The position numbers were made by a program, and so were the translations under genes. Positions 50,216 to 58,647 of a DNA stretch of 63,844 nt are shown here, piece after piece. This stretch comes from an uncultured Bacteroidales bacterium. GTDB taxonomy: Bacteria > Bacteroidota > Bacteroidia > Bacteroidales > Paludibacteraceae. The stretch covers positions 1 through 63,844 of the forward strand of contig CADCBP010000008.1 of assembly GCA_902799705.1 (NCBI GenBank), written 5' to 3'. Under the pieces are notes generated by a model. The model saw nothing but the letters and a program-made list of their open reading frames with translations, was not told where the DNA came from and did no database searches. The first letter of the stretch is position 1. Every line of letters starts with the position of its first letter.

Positions 50216-52147
50216 ATGGAAACCAATTTGGGATTTGTGCGTGTGGCGGCGGCAGTGCCGACTATGCGTGTAGCGGATTGTAAGTTCAACGCTGAGCAGA
50301 TTCGTTTGCAGATTGACGAAGCAATCGCTGAAGGCGTGGAAGTGATATGCTTCCCGGAATTGAGTATAACCGGTTATACCTGCGCGGACCTGTTCTTCAC
50401 GCAAGCTCTGCAACAGAGCGCGCTGCGCGAGCTGGAAAGTCTGTGCGACTACACACGCGGCAAGGCGATCATCGTGCTTGTCGGTGCGCCGCTGAAAGTG
50501 GACAACGATCTCTTCAACTGCGCCTTCGTGATGACGGACGGCGAAGTGATGGGTGTTGTTCCGAAAGTGAATCTCCCGAACACGGGTGAGTTCTACGAGA
50601 AACGCTGGTTCACATCGGGGCGTGCAGCCCGTGAGTTCACGCCCGGAGGTATCGCTCCGCGTATTCCGAAAATAGAGATATGGAGCGGAGAAGTGCCTTT
50701 TGGCACAGATTTGCTTTTCACCACCCGTAACTACACTTTCGGCGTGGAGATATGTGAAGACCTGTGGTCGCCGTTACCTCCTTCGACCCAATTGGCCATT
50801 CAAGGCGCGGAGCTGGTCTTTAACCTATCGAGCAGCAACTGCATCGTTGGCAAGCACGCTTTCCGTCGTCAGATGATCACACAGCAGAGTGCCCGTGTTC
50901 ATTGCGGCTATATATACACTTCTTCGGGCGTAGGCGAGTCCACGACAGATGTCGTTTTCTCCGGCAGTACCTACATCGCCGAGAACGGCACGATGCTTTG
51001 CGAGGGCGAGCGTTTCCAGCGTGAGAGCACGATGAATATCCAGGAGATAGATGTCGAGCGTTTGCGTACCGACCGCCAGCGTAACACGAACTTTACCAAA
51101 GATAAATCCGGTCACTACCGTCATATCAACGTGGCTCCGATAGAGCGCGAAGAGGAGATGACCGAGCCGGTACACCGTCATTTCTCGGCGTTGCCGTTCC
51201 TGCCAAATAAAGGGGAGGAAGACCAGTACTGTCTGGACACTTTCTCTATCCAGACGAACGGCTTGGCTCGTCGTTGGGAACACACGCACGCAAAGACCCT
51301 TGTGCTGGGTATCTCCGGCGGCTTGGACAGTACGCTGGCCTTGTTGGTGTGCGTTCAGACAGCGGATCTTTTAGGCTATGACCGCGAGCGTATCGTCGGC
51401 GTGACGATGCCCGGCTTCGGAACAAGCGACCGCACCTATCAAAATGCGTTGAACCTCATGAGCGAACTCGGTATCACCCACCGCGAGATCTCTATCTGCG
51501 ACGTCACAACGCAACACCTCAACGACATAGCGCATAACATGGATGTCCATGACGTGACCTACGAGAACGCGCAGGCGCGTATACGTACCTTAATCCTTAT
51601 GGACCTCGCCAATGAACTGAACGGACTCGTGGTCGGAACAGGAGACCTGAGTGAGTTAGCCCTCGGATGGTGTACTTACAACGGCGACCAGATGTCGATG
51701 TACGGTATCAATGCCGGTATTCCCAAGACCCTCGTGCGTTTCCTTGTCGGTTATGCGGCAGAGAATATGTATAGCGAGCCGCTCCGCGAAATCCTGCTGG
51801 ATATCGTGGATACACCGGTATCGCCGGAACTGCTGCCGACGGATGAGCACGGCGAGATAGCGCAGAAAACCGAGGACAAAGTGGGACCGTACGACCTGCA
51901 TGACTTCTTCATCTATTATTTCCTGCGCTACGGTTTCACCCGCGAGAAGATCCGTTATATGGCCTGCCAAGCCTTCGAAGACCAATATGACGAAGCAACC
52001 ATCGACAAGTGGCTCAACGTCTTTATGCGCCGTTTCTGCACACAGCAGTTCAAACGCAGCTGTATGCCCGACGGACCGAAAGTAGTGGCCGTCTCCTTGT
52101 CCCCGCGCGGAGACTGGAGAATGCCGAGCGATGCGTGCTGCATTTAA
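50216..52147 (+). CDS. nadE: Glutamine-dependent NAD+ synthetase
   Basis: Converts NaAD to NAD+ using ammonia released from glutamine. The 643-residue product fuses an N-terminal nitrilase-type glutaminase (Glu in CFPELSITGYTCADLF, about 46; catalytic Cys in FGVEICEDLWSP, about 178) with a C-terminal synthetase holding the PP-loop GISGGLDSTLALLV (about 365) and VGTGDLSELALGW. The start at 50216 (METNLGFVRVAA) was chosen because earlier in-frame ATGs lie upstream of the promoter. nadD, the preceding step, lies at 29701-30216. A CCGTAATT octamer tract separates it from murB. Confidence 0.96.
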   Translation: METNLGFVRVAAAVPTMRVADCKFNAEQIRLQIDEAIAEGVEVICFPELSITGYTCADLFFTQALQQSALRELESLCDYTRGKAIIVLVGAPLKVDNDLFNCAFVMTDGEVMGVVPKVNLPNTGEFYEKRWFTSGRAAREFTPGGIAPRIPKIEIWSGEVPFGTDLLFTTRNYTFGVEICEDLWSPLPPSTQLAIQGAELVFNLSSSNCIVGKHAFRRQMITQQSARVHCGYIYTSSGVGESTTDVVFSGSTYIAENGTMLCEGERFQRESTMNIQEIDVERLRTDRQRNTNFTKDKSGHYRHINVAPIEREEEMTEPVHRHFSALPFLPNKGEEDQYCLDTFSIQTNGLARRWEHTHAKTLVLGISGGLDSTLALLVCVQTADLLGYDRERIVGVTMPGFGTSDRTYQNALNLMSELGITHREISICDVTTQHLNDIAHNMDVHDVTYENAQARIRTLILMDLANELNGLVVGTGDLSELALGWCTYNGDQMSMYGINAGIPKTLVRFLVGYAAENMYSEPLREILLDIVDTPVSPELLPTDEHGEIAQKTEDKVGPYDLHDFFIYYFLRYGFTREKIRYMACQAFEDQYDEATIDKWLNVFMRRFCTQQFKRSCMPDGPKVVAVSLSPRGDWRMPSDACCI

Positions 52148-52159
52148 CTTTTCGGTATC

Positions 52160-52194
52160 CCGTAATTCCGTAATTCCGTAATACCGTTATTCCG
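52160..52194 (+). repeat. Octamer repeat CCGTAATT
   Basis: Four units (CCGTAATT, CCGTAATT, CCGTAATA, CCGTTATT) plus CCG fill the nadE-murB gap and end six bases before the murB ATG. The tract at 60693-60726 belongs to the same family on the other strand. Confidence 0.9.
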
Positions 52195-52200
52195 AATAAT

Positions 52201-53130
52201 ATGACCATAAAAGAAAATATATCCCTGCTGCCATATAACACCTTTGGCATAGATGTGACGACGCGGTTGTTCATCGAGTACTACTCGTTGGATGAGTTGC
52301 GCCAGGTGCTGAAGGAACATCGCGGTGAACGCATTCTGCATATAGGGCAGGGATCTAACTTGCTCTTTACCAAGGACTTCGATGGCGTTATACTGCATTC
52401 CGGCATGGCGCGTGCCAAGTTCCTGGACGACGAGACCGTGGAGGCGCAGAATGGCCTGCGACTGGATGACCTCATCGCCCAACTGACCGACATGCAGTAC
52501 TGCGGGATGGAGAAGTTGAGTCTCATTCCGGGCGAAGTGGGTGCGAGTGCCGTGCAGAATGTCGGTGCGTACGGTTGCGAAGCCAAAGATGTCATCCTGC
52601 GTGTGCATACCATCGATGTCGAGACGCTCGAAGAGCGCGTGTTTACCAATGCCGAATGCAAGTTCGGCTACCGCGACAGCGCCTTCAAGCATGAACTGAA
52701 AGGCAAGTATATCGTTACATCGGTCGTTTATAAAGTGAAGCCGGGCGATGCGACCAAAACCCGCGAAGAGATCATTGAGACCCGTAACAGCAAGTTGCCG
52801 AAAGTCGGAGAAGTGGGTTCAGCGGGATCGTTCTTCATGAACCCGTTTGTGCCGGAAGAACAGGCGAACGCATTGCTTAAGCAATACCCCGACATGCCGC
52901 ATTTCGAGACACCGCAAGGCGTGAAGATTCCTGCTGCATGGCTCATCGAGCAATGCGGATGGAAAGGCAAGACGCTCGGTGGAGCACAAGTATGGCCCAA
53001 ACAGCCGCTGGTTATCGTTAATGCCGATCACGCTGCGCCGCAAGACATCATCGACCTCGCGGCAGCCGTCAGTGCCAGCGTCAAAGAGAAATTCAATATC
53101 ACCATCAACCCCGAAGTGAACTACATATAA
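52201..53130 (+). CDS. murB: UDP-N-acetylenolpyruvoylglucosamine reductase
   Basis: NADPH/FAD enzyme that completes UDP-MurNAc synthesis. The 309-residue product has the FAD-binding blocks ERILHIGQGSNLLFTKDFDG and LIPGEVGASAVQNVGAYG, the active-site serine in AGSFFMNPFV (about 212) and the C-terminal glutamate in INPEVNYI. It is placed with murA, so two consecutive steps of peptidoglycan precursor synthesis are co-transcribed, although MurA acts before MurB. Start MTIKENISLLPYNTFG. Confidence 0.96.
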   Translation: MTIKENISLLPYNTFGIDVTTRLFIEYYSLDELRQVLKEHRGERILHIGQGSNLLFTKDFDGVILHSGMARAKFLDDETVEAQNGLRLDDLIAQLTDMQYCGMEKLSLIPGEVGASAVQNVGAYGCEAKDVILRVHTIDVETLEERVFTNAECKFGYRDSAFKHELKGKYIVTSVVYKVKPGDATKTREEIIETRNSKLPKVGEVGSAGSFFMNPFVPEEQANALLKQYPDMPHFETPQGVKIPAAWLIEQCGWKGKTLGGAQVWPKQPLVIVNADHAAPQDIIDLAAAVSASVKEKFNITINPEVNYI

Positions 53131-53158
53131 TTCTTAATTCTTAATTTTTAATTTCTAA
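53131..53158 (+). repeat. Four-copy heptamer repeat TTCTTAA
   Basis: TTCTTAA, TTCTTAA, TTTTTAA, TTTCTAA fill exactly the 28 bp between the murB stop and the murA start codon. Confidence 0.92.
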
Positions 53159-54466
53159 ATGGCTTCATTTATCGTAGAAGGAGGACATAAACTGCATGGT
53201 TCCATCACCCCGCAAGGCGCGAAGAACGAAGCGCTGCAGGTGCTCTGCGCCGTGTTGCTCACCAAGGAAACGGTAGTCATCAACAACCTGCCTGACATCC
53301 TTGATGTCAATAACCTCATCGACTTGCTCGCGTCTATCGGCGTGACGGTAGAGAAACTCGCGAAAGGCAAGTATGCCTTCACCGCCCGTAATCTCGACAC
53401 AGCTTACCTGCGCAGCGCGGATTTCCTCAAGAAATGCAATAAACTGCGCGGCTCGGTCATGCTTATTGGTCCGCTTTTGGCGCGTCTGGGCGAGGTGACC
53501 TACGCCAAACCCGGCGGAGACAAGATCGGCCGTCGCCGTCTGGACACGCATTTCCAGGGAATGGTGAACCTCGGCGCAACCTTCGAGTACGACCATGACT
53601 TGCTTGCTTATCGTTTTGAAGGAAAGCACCTTAAGGGCACGTATATGCTGCTCGACGAAGCCTCTGTCACGGGTACCGCGAATATCATCATGGCGTCCGT
53701 ACTCGCCGAAGGGACTACAACGATCTACAATGCCGCCTGCGAGCCTTACCTACAACAACTATGCAAACTCCTCAATGCCATGGGAGCGAAGATCAGCGGA
53801 GTAGGGTCTAACCTCCTGACGATAGAAGGTGTGAAAGAACTGCACGGCGCGCAACATACGCTCCTGCCCGACATGATCGAGGTGGGTTCGTTCATCGGCA
53901 TGGCGGCTATCACAGGTTCGGAACTGCGTATCAAGAATGTGGGCTACCGTGACCTCGGTATCATCCCCGATGCCTTCCGCCGCCTTGGTATCCGCATTGA
54001 CGTGGACGGCGATGACATCATCATCCCTGCCCAGGAACACTACCAGATAGAGTCCTTCCTCGACGGTTCCATCCTCACGGTGGCAGACGCTCCGTGGCCC
54101 GGACTCACGCCGGACTTGCTGTCTGTGCTGCTGGTCGTGGCTACTCAGGCGAAAGGAACGGTTCTTATCCACCAGAAGATGTTCGAGTCACGCCTTTTCT
54201 TCGTGGACAAGCTGATCGACATGGGTGCGCAAATCATCCTCTGCGACCCGCACAGAGCGGTCGTTGTCGGGCATGACCATCAGCGCCAACTCAAGCCCAA
54301 TAACATGACCAGCCCTGACATCCGTGCAGGTATCGCCATGCTTATCGCTGCCATGAGTGCCGAAGGCACCAGTAAGATTGATCATATCGACCAGATTGAC
54401 CGCGGTTACGAAGACATCGAGCATCGTCTCAACGCCATCGGCGCTAAGATTCGAAGAGAGGCATAA
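53159..54466 (+). CDS. murA: UDP-GlcNAc 1-carboxyvinyltransferase with Asp in place of the fosfomycin-target Cys
   Basis: First committed step of peptidoglycan synthesis. The 435-residue product has two EPSP-synthase-like domains. The mobile loop reads AKPGGDKIGRRRLDTHF: D121 occupies the position of E. coli Cys115, the residue alkylated by fosfomycin. The same Cys-to-Asp change is known in naturally resistant MurA enzymes (e.g. Mycobacterium, Chlamydia), so intrinsic insensitivity is expected. Other motifs are HGSITPQGAKNEALQVLC and PDLLSVLLVVATQAKG. It ends in front of a bidirectional terminator. Confidence 0.95.
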   Translation: MASFIVEGGHKLHGSITPQGAKNEALQVLCAVLLTKETVVINNLPDILDVNNLIDLLASIGVTVEKLAKGKYAFTARNLDTAYLRSADFLKKCNKLRGSVMLIGPLLARLGEVTYAKPGGDKIGRRRLDTHFQGMVNLGATFEYDHDLLAYRFEGKHLKGTYMLLDEASVTGTANIIMASVLAEGTTTIYNAACEPYLQQLCKLLNAMGAKISGVGSNLLTIEGVKELHGAQHTLLPDMIEVGSFIGMAAITGSELRIKNVGYRDLGIIPDAFRRLGIRIDVDGDDIIIPAQEHYQIESFLDGSILTVADAPWPGLTPDLLSVLLVVATQAKGTVLIHQKMFESRLFFVDKLIDMGAQIILCDPHRAVVVGHDHQRQLKPNNMTSPDIRAGIAMLIAAMSAEGTSKIDHIDQIDRGYEDIEHRLNAIGAKIRREA

Positions 54467-54484
54467 GACATAGAAAGACTATAA

Positions 54485-54516
54485 AAAATAAATGCGCGGT
54501 GACGCGCATTTATTTT
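54485..54516. terminator. Bidirectional intrinsic terminator
   Basis: A 14-bp stem (AATAAATGCGCG at its core) with loop GTGA, flanked by A-runs on the left and T-runs on the right. It separates murA (+) from the acyl-CoA synthetase (-), whose stop codon lies in its right arm. Confidence 0.9.
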
Positions 54517-56167
54517 ATTTATAGAGGAATCGTTTGATAGATTTCTTCGGGGTATGCTCGAAAGGTTTGTCTTGCACCTCGATATTCGATACCTTGCTGT
54601 AGGACGGAATGAGGTGGTTGAGTTTCTCGAGGTTCTCTTTCATGATCTTCTGTACCTCCTCCAGCGTCATTCGCTTGGTGAGCGTCTCATCCGGGAATAC
54701 GAGTGCTACCAGTTTGCCTTCGCGCTCGACAATCAAAGATTCTCCGACTGCCTGTTGGTTGTTCAGCTTGTCCTCAATCTCCTCGGGGTAGATATTCTGT
54801 CCGGAGGCGCCGAGGAACATGGTCTTACAGCGTCCCTTGATGTAGATATTCTTTTTCTTGTCCAGACGTCCCAGGTCGCCGGTACGCATCCAGCCGTCTT
54901 CCGTAAAGGCTGCGTTCGTAGCCTCCGGGTTCTTGTAGTAGCCGAGCATGACATTCTCGCCTTTGACGAGTATTTCGCCTATTCCTGCTGCGTTGGGTTG
55001 GTCTATCTTGACTTCCATGTTCATCACCGGAACACCTCCTGTACGGGCCTTGAAGTACCTCGGTGGGTTACCTCCGATAAGCGGCCCGCATTCCGTCATG
55101 CCATAGCCGATAGAGAGGGGGAAATGGATATCCATGAGACATTTCTCCACGATGGGGTTCATCGCCGCACCGCCGCAGATGAAATACCGCAACTTGCCGC
55201 CGAAAGCATTACGCAGACCTTTCTTGACACGGCTCTTGAGGATGGTGCTGATGATCGGTGTATGCCAGAACATGCGAATAATCCGTTTGCTGAGCAGCGG
55301 GTCAAGATTCTTCTTGTAAATCTTCTCAATTACAAGCGGCACAGTGACTACCAGGTACGGCTGCACGTCGCTTAGCGCTTTGAGCAGAATAGACGGCGTC
55401 GGACTCTTGGTCAGGAAATAGATATGCGTGCCGCTGCAAAGCGGGTAGAGCAGTTCGCATACTTGGCCGAACATGTGAGCCAGAGGCAACATGGATACGA
55501 GACGTTGACCCGGATCTACGGGCAGCATTTTCATGCCCACCTCGATATTATTGCTTATCGAACGTCCGTTGAGCATGACGCCCTTCGGACTGCCGGTCGA
55601 GCCGGAAGTGTAGTTGATGAGCGCGAGGTTGTTCTCGTCTGCCGAAAAATGAATGTCTTCGGGTTTGACGCCATGGGGATACTTAGCCTTGAAGGCTTTA
55701 TCTGCCAGTGCAATCAAATCCTGCTTTTTGCCTTTTGCGTCTTCTTGTCCACAATACAACACGCGCCAGTCTTCCAGTGAAAGAGCAGCCTTGAGGCGTT
55801 TAGGCAGCGTCTGGTTTTGCAACTCTTTCCACACATATGGACCAACGAACAGCAGGTCACTGTCGGAATGGTCAAGCAGGTGCGCAATGTCCTCTGCCGT
55901 GAAATCCTGCAGGATAGACACGCACACACCTTCGTACGCTGCTATAGCAAGGTACGCAACCGCCCAGTTGGCGCAGTTACGGCCTGCCAGAGCGACCTTA
56001 TCGCCGCGTTTCAGACCTAATTGCTCAAAGAGCGCATGAAGGCGAAGCATCTCGGCGGCCAGTTCCCCAAAGGTGTACTCGTGTTCCTCTCCATAATCCG
56101 TCAATGCCGCATCATTCCATTGATGCGACATGACGTCGGTGAGGTACTGTAGATAATGTTTCTGCAT
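54515..56167 (-). CDS. AMP-dependent long-chain acyl-CoA synthetase (second copy)
   Basis: A 550-residue ANL-superfamily ligase that activates fatty acids with ATP and CoA. The P-loop is LINYTSGSTGSPKGVMLNG (about 195), the A5 motif is YGMTECGPLI (about 355), the hinge region is DGWMRTGDLGRLDKKKNIYI (about 430) and the catalytic Lys is in FEHTPKKSIKRFLYK at the end. It is a paralogue of the gene upstream, with which it shares most motifs. Whether the substrates are long-chain fatty acids or acyl-ACP precursors is not visible. It would be transcribed from the TetR-flanked promoter at 58004, through the 60-bp tandem repeat. Confidence 0.9.
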   Translation of the reverse strand: MQKHYLQYLTDVMSHQWNDAALTDYGEEHEYTFGELAAEMLRLHALFEQLGLKRGDKVALAGRNCANWAVAYLAIAAYEGVCVSILQDFTAEDIAHLLDHSDSDLLFVGPYVWKELQNQTLPKRLKAALSLEDWRVLYCGQEDAKGKKQDLIALADKAFKAKYPHGVKPEDIHFSADENNLALINYTSGSTGSPKGVMLNGRSISNNIEVGMKMLPVDPGQRLVSMLPLAHMFGQVCELLYPLCSGTHIYFLTKSPTPSILLKALSDVQPYLVVTVPLVIEKIYKKNLDPLLSKRIIRMFWHTPIISTILKSRVKKGLRNAFGGKLRYFICGGAAMNPIVEKCLMDIHFPLSIGYGMTECGPLIGGNPPRYFKARTGGVPVMNMEVKIDQPNAAGIGEILVKGENVMLGYYKNPEATNAAFTEDGWMRTGDLGRLDKKKNIYIKGRCKTMFLGASGQNIYPEEIEDKLNNQQAVGESLIVEREGKLVALVFPDETLTKRMTLEEVQKIMKENLEKLNHLIPSYSKVSNIEVQDKPFEHTPKKSIKRFLYK

Positions 56168-56184
56168 TTTATAGGTAAATCTCT

Positions 56185-56326
56185 TTACTTGTATAAATAG
56201 CGCTTATTTCACAAGCGCGTCTTGTGCAAACGAGTTGCCAAGACTTACTTGTATAAATAGCGTTTATTTCACAAGCGCGTCTTGTGCAAACGAGTTGCCA
56301 AGACTTACTTGTATAAATAGCGTTTA
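56185..56326 (-). repeat. 2.4 tandem copies of a 60-bp unit including a gene end
   Basis: The sequence repeats with an exact 60-bp period and one mismatch (56203). Each unit contains the last codons and stop of the upstream synthetase (RYLYK-stop), so the gene end has been copied twice downstream. Each also carries a hairpin, CACAAG-CGCGT-CTTGTG. Confidence 0.95.
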
Positions 56327-57954
56327 ATAGACCGTTTCGGCGTCTTTTCAAATTCCTGCGCAACAAGTTCAACGCTGCTAATCTGACTATACTGCGGCAG
56401 GGTGGCGTTTGCGGCCTGACGGTTCTCTTCCATCTGTTGCGTCAGGCTCTTGGTGCCTAACAACTTTTTGCCGTCGGCCGAAGTATCAGGGAATACAAGA
56501 GCTACGAGTTTGCCGTCACGACTGAGGACGATAGACTCTACCACGCAAGGCAGAGAATTGAACTTGTCTTCCAGTTCCTCCGGATAGATATTTTGTCCGG
56601 AAGGACCGAGAATCATGTTCTTTGACCGGCCGTGAATGTAGATATTTCCTTCTTTGTCGAGTATGCCGAGGTCACCCGTACGCATCCATCCGTCTTCGGT
56701 GAATACGGCTTTCGTTGCCTCTTCGTTCTTGTAATAACCCTTCATGACGTTGATACCCTTAACCTGAATCTCGCCGTCTTTGCCTGTCGGGTCTTCGGAA
56801 TCGATACGAACGCGGCATTGCGGCAGTTCTTTTCCGCAACTATGGAAGGCATAATTGAACCAGTCTTCATAACTGATCAGTGGACCGCATTCCGTCATTC
56901 CGTAACCTACACAGTACTGGTATTTGATGTCATGCAGTACTTGCTCCACTTCGCCGTTGAGGGCAGCTCCGCCGATGATGAGGTACCGCAGTCTGCCGCC
57001 GAAGGTCTTGTCCAAGCCTTCTTTTACTTTGCCGCGGATGATATTCTTGAGTATCGGCGTCTTCCACATAATCTTGGCTGCCGGACTGCTGATCTTCGGA
57101 AGCACACCCTTCTTGACGATTTTCTCAATAACCAGAGGCACGGTAAGAATCATGAACGGCTTCACTTGCGCGAAGGCTTTCATCAGCACCGTCGGGGTCG
57201 GAGCCTGGGTCAGGAAGAAGACCTCGGCACCGTCGCATACCTGATAGAGGAACTCGAACATCAGTCCGAACATGTGCGCAATAGGCAGCATGGAGAGAAC
57301 AGTATCGCCCGGTTTGTGGGGAATACGCTGGCAGGCGAACTCAACGTTGCCGCTCAGGTTCAAGTGTGTCAGCATTACGCCTTTCGGGTTTCCTGTCGAG
57401 CCGGAGGTGTAATTGATTACGGCTAAATCGTCCATATTATCCGTCGGATAATGTACGTCATCGCGTGTCACACCGTTCGGATAGGCCTTGACGAACGCAG
57501 CGTCAACGCCCTCATACTTCTTGCGGAACGCATCATCGGCATCCACGATCGTCATGTCATCCATGAAAATGGTGGCCTTCAGACCCTTCATCCGGGTAGT
57601 ATCAATCTTTTTCTTTACATTAGGGCCGACATAGAGCAGAATGGCCTCCGAGTGCTCTACCAAGGAGTAGATACCCTCCGCCGTGAAATCCGGCAGAATG
57701 GAAACCACCACGGCTTTATAACTCTCGGCTGCGAGGAACAGCAAACCCCAGTTGGCGCAGTTACGGCCGCAAAGGGCTATCTTGTCGCCTTCTTTGATGC
57801 CCACCTCACGCCATGTGACATGCAGTTTGGCTATCGCGGCCGCCAATTCGGAATATGTGAAAGAACTGACGCCGTCCAAGTCTTTCATTGCCAGGCGATC
57901 CCAATGTGAATGAATTGTTTCCTGTAAATAGGATAAGTAATGTTTTGTTGCCAT
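56305..57954 (-). CDS. AMP-dependent long-chain acyl-CoA synthetase (first copy)
   Basis: A 549-residue paralogue of the preceding enzyme: P-loop VINYTSGSTGNPKGVMLTHL (about 185), YGMTECGPLI, DGWMRTGDLGILDKEGNIYI and terminal KTPKRSIKRYLYK with the catalytic Lys. It begins 45 bp after a predicted start site and is separated from the TetR gene only by a promoter carrying a 14-bp palindrome, so regulation by that TetR protein is likely. Its 3' end lies inside the 60-bp tandem repeat. Confidence 0.91.
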   Translation of the reverse strand: MATKHYLSYLQETIHSHWDRLAMKDLDGVSSFTYSELAAAIAKLHVTWREVGIKEGDKIALCGRNCANWGLLFLAAESYKAVVVSILPDFTAEGIYSLVEHSEAILLYVGPNVKKKIDTTRMKGLKATIFMDDMTIVDADDAFRKKYEGVDAAFVKAYPNGVTRDDVHYPTDNMDDLAVINYTSGSTGNPKGVMLTHLNLSGNVEFACQRIPHKPGDTVLSMLPIAHMFGLMFEFLYQVCDGAEVFFLTQAPTPTVLMKAFAQVKPFMILTVPLVIEKIVKKGVLPKISSPAAKIMWKTPILKNIIRGKVKEGLDKTFGGRLRYLIIGGAALNGEVEQVLHDIKYQYCVGYGMTECGPLISYEDWFNYAFHSCGKELPQCRVRIDSEDPTGKDGEIQVKGINVMKGYYKNEEATKAVFTEDGWMRTGDLGILDKEGNIYIHGRSKNMILGPSGQNIYPEELEDKFNSLPCVVESIVLSRDGKLVALVFPDTSADGKKLLGTKSLTQQMEENRQAANATLPQYSQISSVELVAQEFEKTPKRSIKRYLYK

Positions 57955-58003
57955 ATATATTCAGTTTATTCAAATTTTACAACACAAATTGCGATATTTT
58001 TTG

Positions 58004-58037
58004 CAAAAGTACTGCTATTTTTTTGAACAATCGTTCA
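58004..58037 (-). promoter_or_regulatory. Acyl-CoA synthetase promoter with likely TetR operator
   Basis: The -7 element TACTTTTG reads on the minus strand at 58011-58004. The -33 position is not a clean TTTG but is covered by the palindrome TGAAC-nnnn-GTTCA (58024-58037). The overlap of a palindrome with the -33 region, next to a TetR gene, suggests repression by occlusion. Confidence 0.65.
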
Positions 58038-58053
58038 GAATTAGTTTTTTTCT

Positions 58054-58644
58054 TTAAATTTTAAGCAATTTGTGAAATTCTGAATATGTTTTTTCTAATA
58101 GTGAGAAATCCATTTGTGTTTGTCCCAAGCCGCTGTCGTAGCTGTTTTTGATATGTGCGAACATGAGCGCTATCTGCTCTCTGTCGATGTCGCGTCGTAT
58201 AAGGCCTGCGCGTTGGTCGGCATAGATAGCTTTGCGCCATAGTTCGAGTTCCTTGAGGGCAAGGCGCTGCGCCTTGCGGTGCAGGTGAGGAAAGCGGCTG
58301 TAGGCGGTGAACATGAGGTCATTGACGTTGCTGGTGTTGATCGTCTTGATGTCAAATGTCATCAGTGCTTCGCGCAGGCTGTGCAGGTAATCCAGCATGG
58401 CGTCAATCATCTTGTCTATCGTCACATCTTCCGGCACGGAACTCAGGGCGCGCTGTTTGGGTTCCAGGAAATAATGCTCCATGCATGTGCGGAACAACTC
58501 GTCCTGGTCTTTGAAGTAGTAATAGAGCGTTCCGCGTCCTATATCCAACGAGAACTGCAAGTCGGTTATACTCACGTTCTGGTAGCCTTTGAGCGCGTAC
58601 AGCTCCATAGCCTTGCGGATAATATACTCTCTGCGTCCTTTCAA
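58054..58644 (-). CDS. TetR family transcriptional regulator
   Basis: A 196-residue TetR repressor. The helix-turn-helix lies at about residues 25-50 (YQNVSITDLQFSLDIGRGTL followed by YYYFKDQDELF). The C-terminal ligand domain (about 60-190) is divergent. It is the last gene before two acyl-CoA synthetases and a promoter with a TetR-type palindrome, so an acyl-CoA or fatty-acid effector is a reasonable inference. It follows the patatin gene by three bases, and the two are probably co-transcribed. Confidence 0.92.
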   Translation of the reverse strand: MKGRREYIIRKAMELYALKGYQNVSITDLQFSLDIGRGTLYYYFKDQDELFRTCMEHYFLEPKQRALSSVPEDVTIDKMIDAMLDYLHSLREALMTFDIKTINTSNVNDLMFTAYSRFPHLHRKAQRLALKELELWRKAIYADQRAGLIRRDIDREQIALMFAHIKNSYDSGLGQTQMDFSLLEKTYSEFHKLLKI

Positions 58645-58647
58645 TCC

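Noticed and set aside
56185-56326. Insertion sequence between the two acyl-CoA synthetases
   Set aside because: The repeat is a direct 60-bp tandem duplication of the gene end, without terminal inverted repeats or a transposase.
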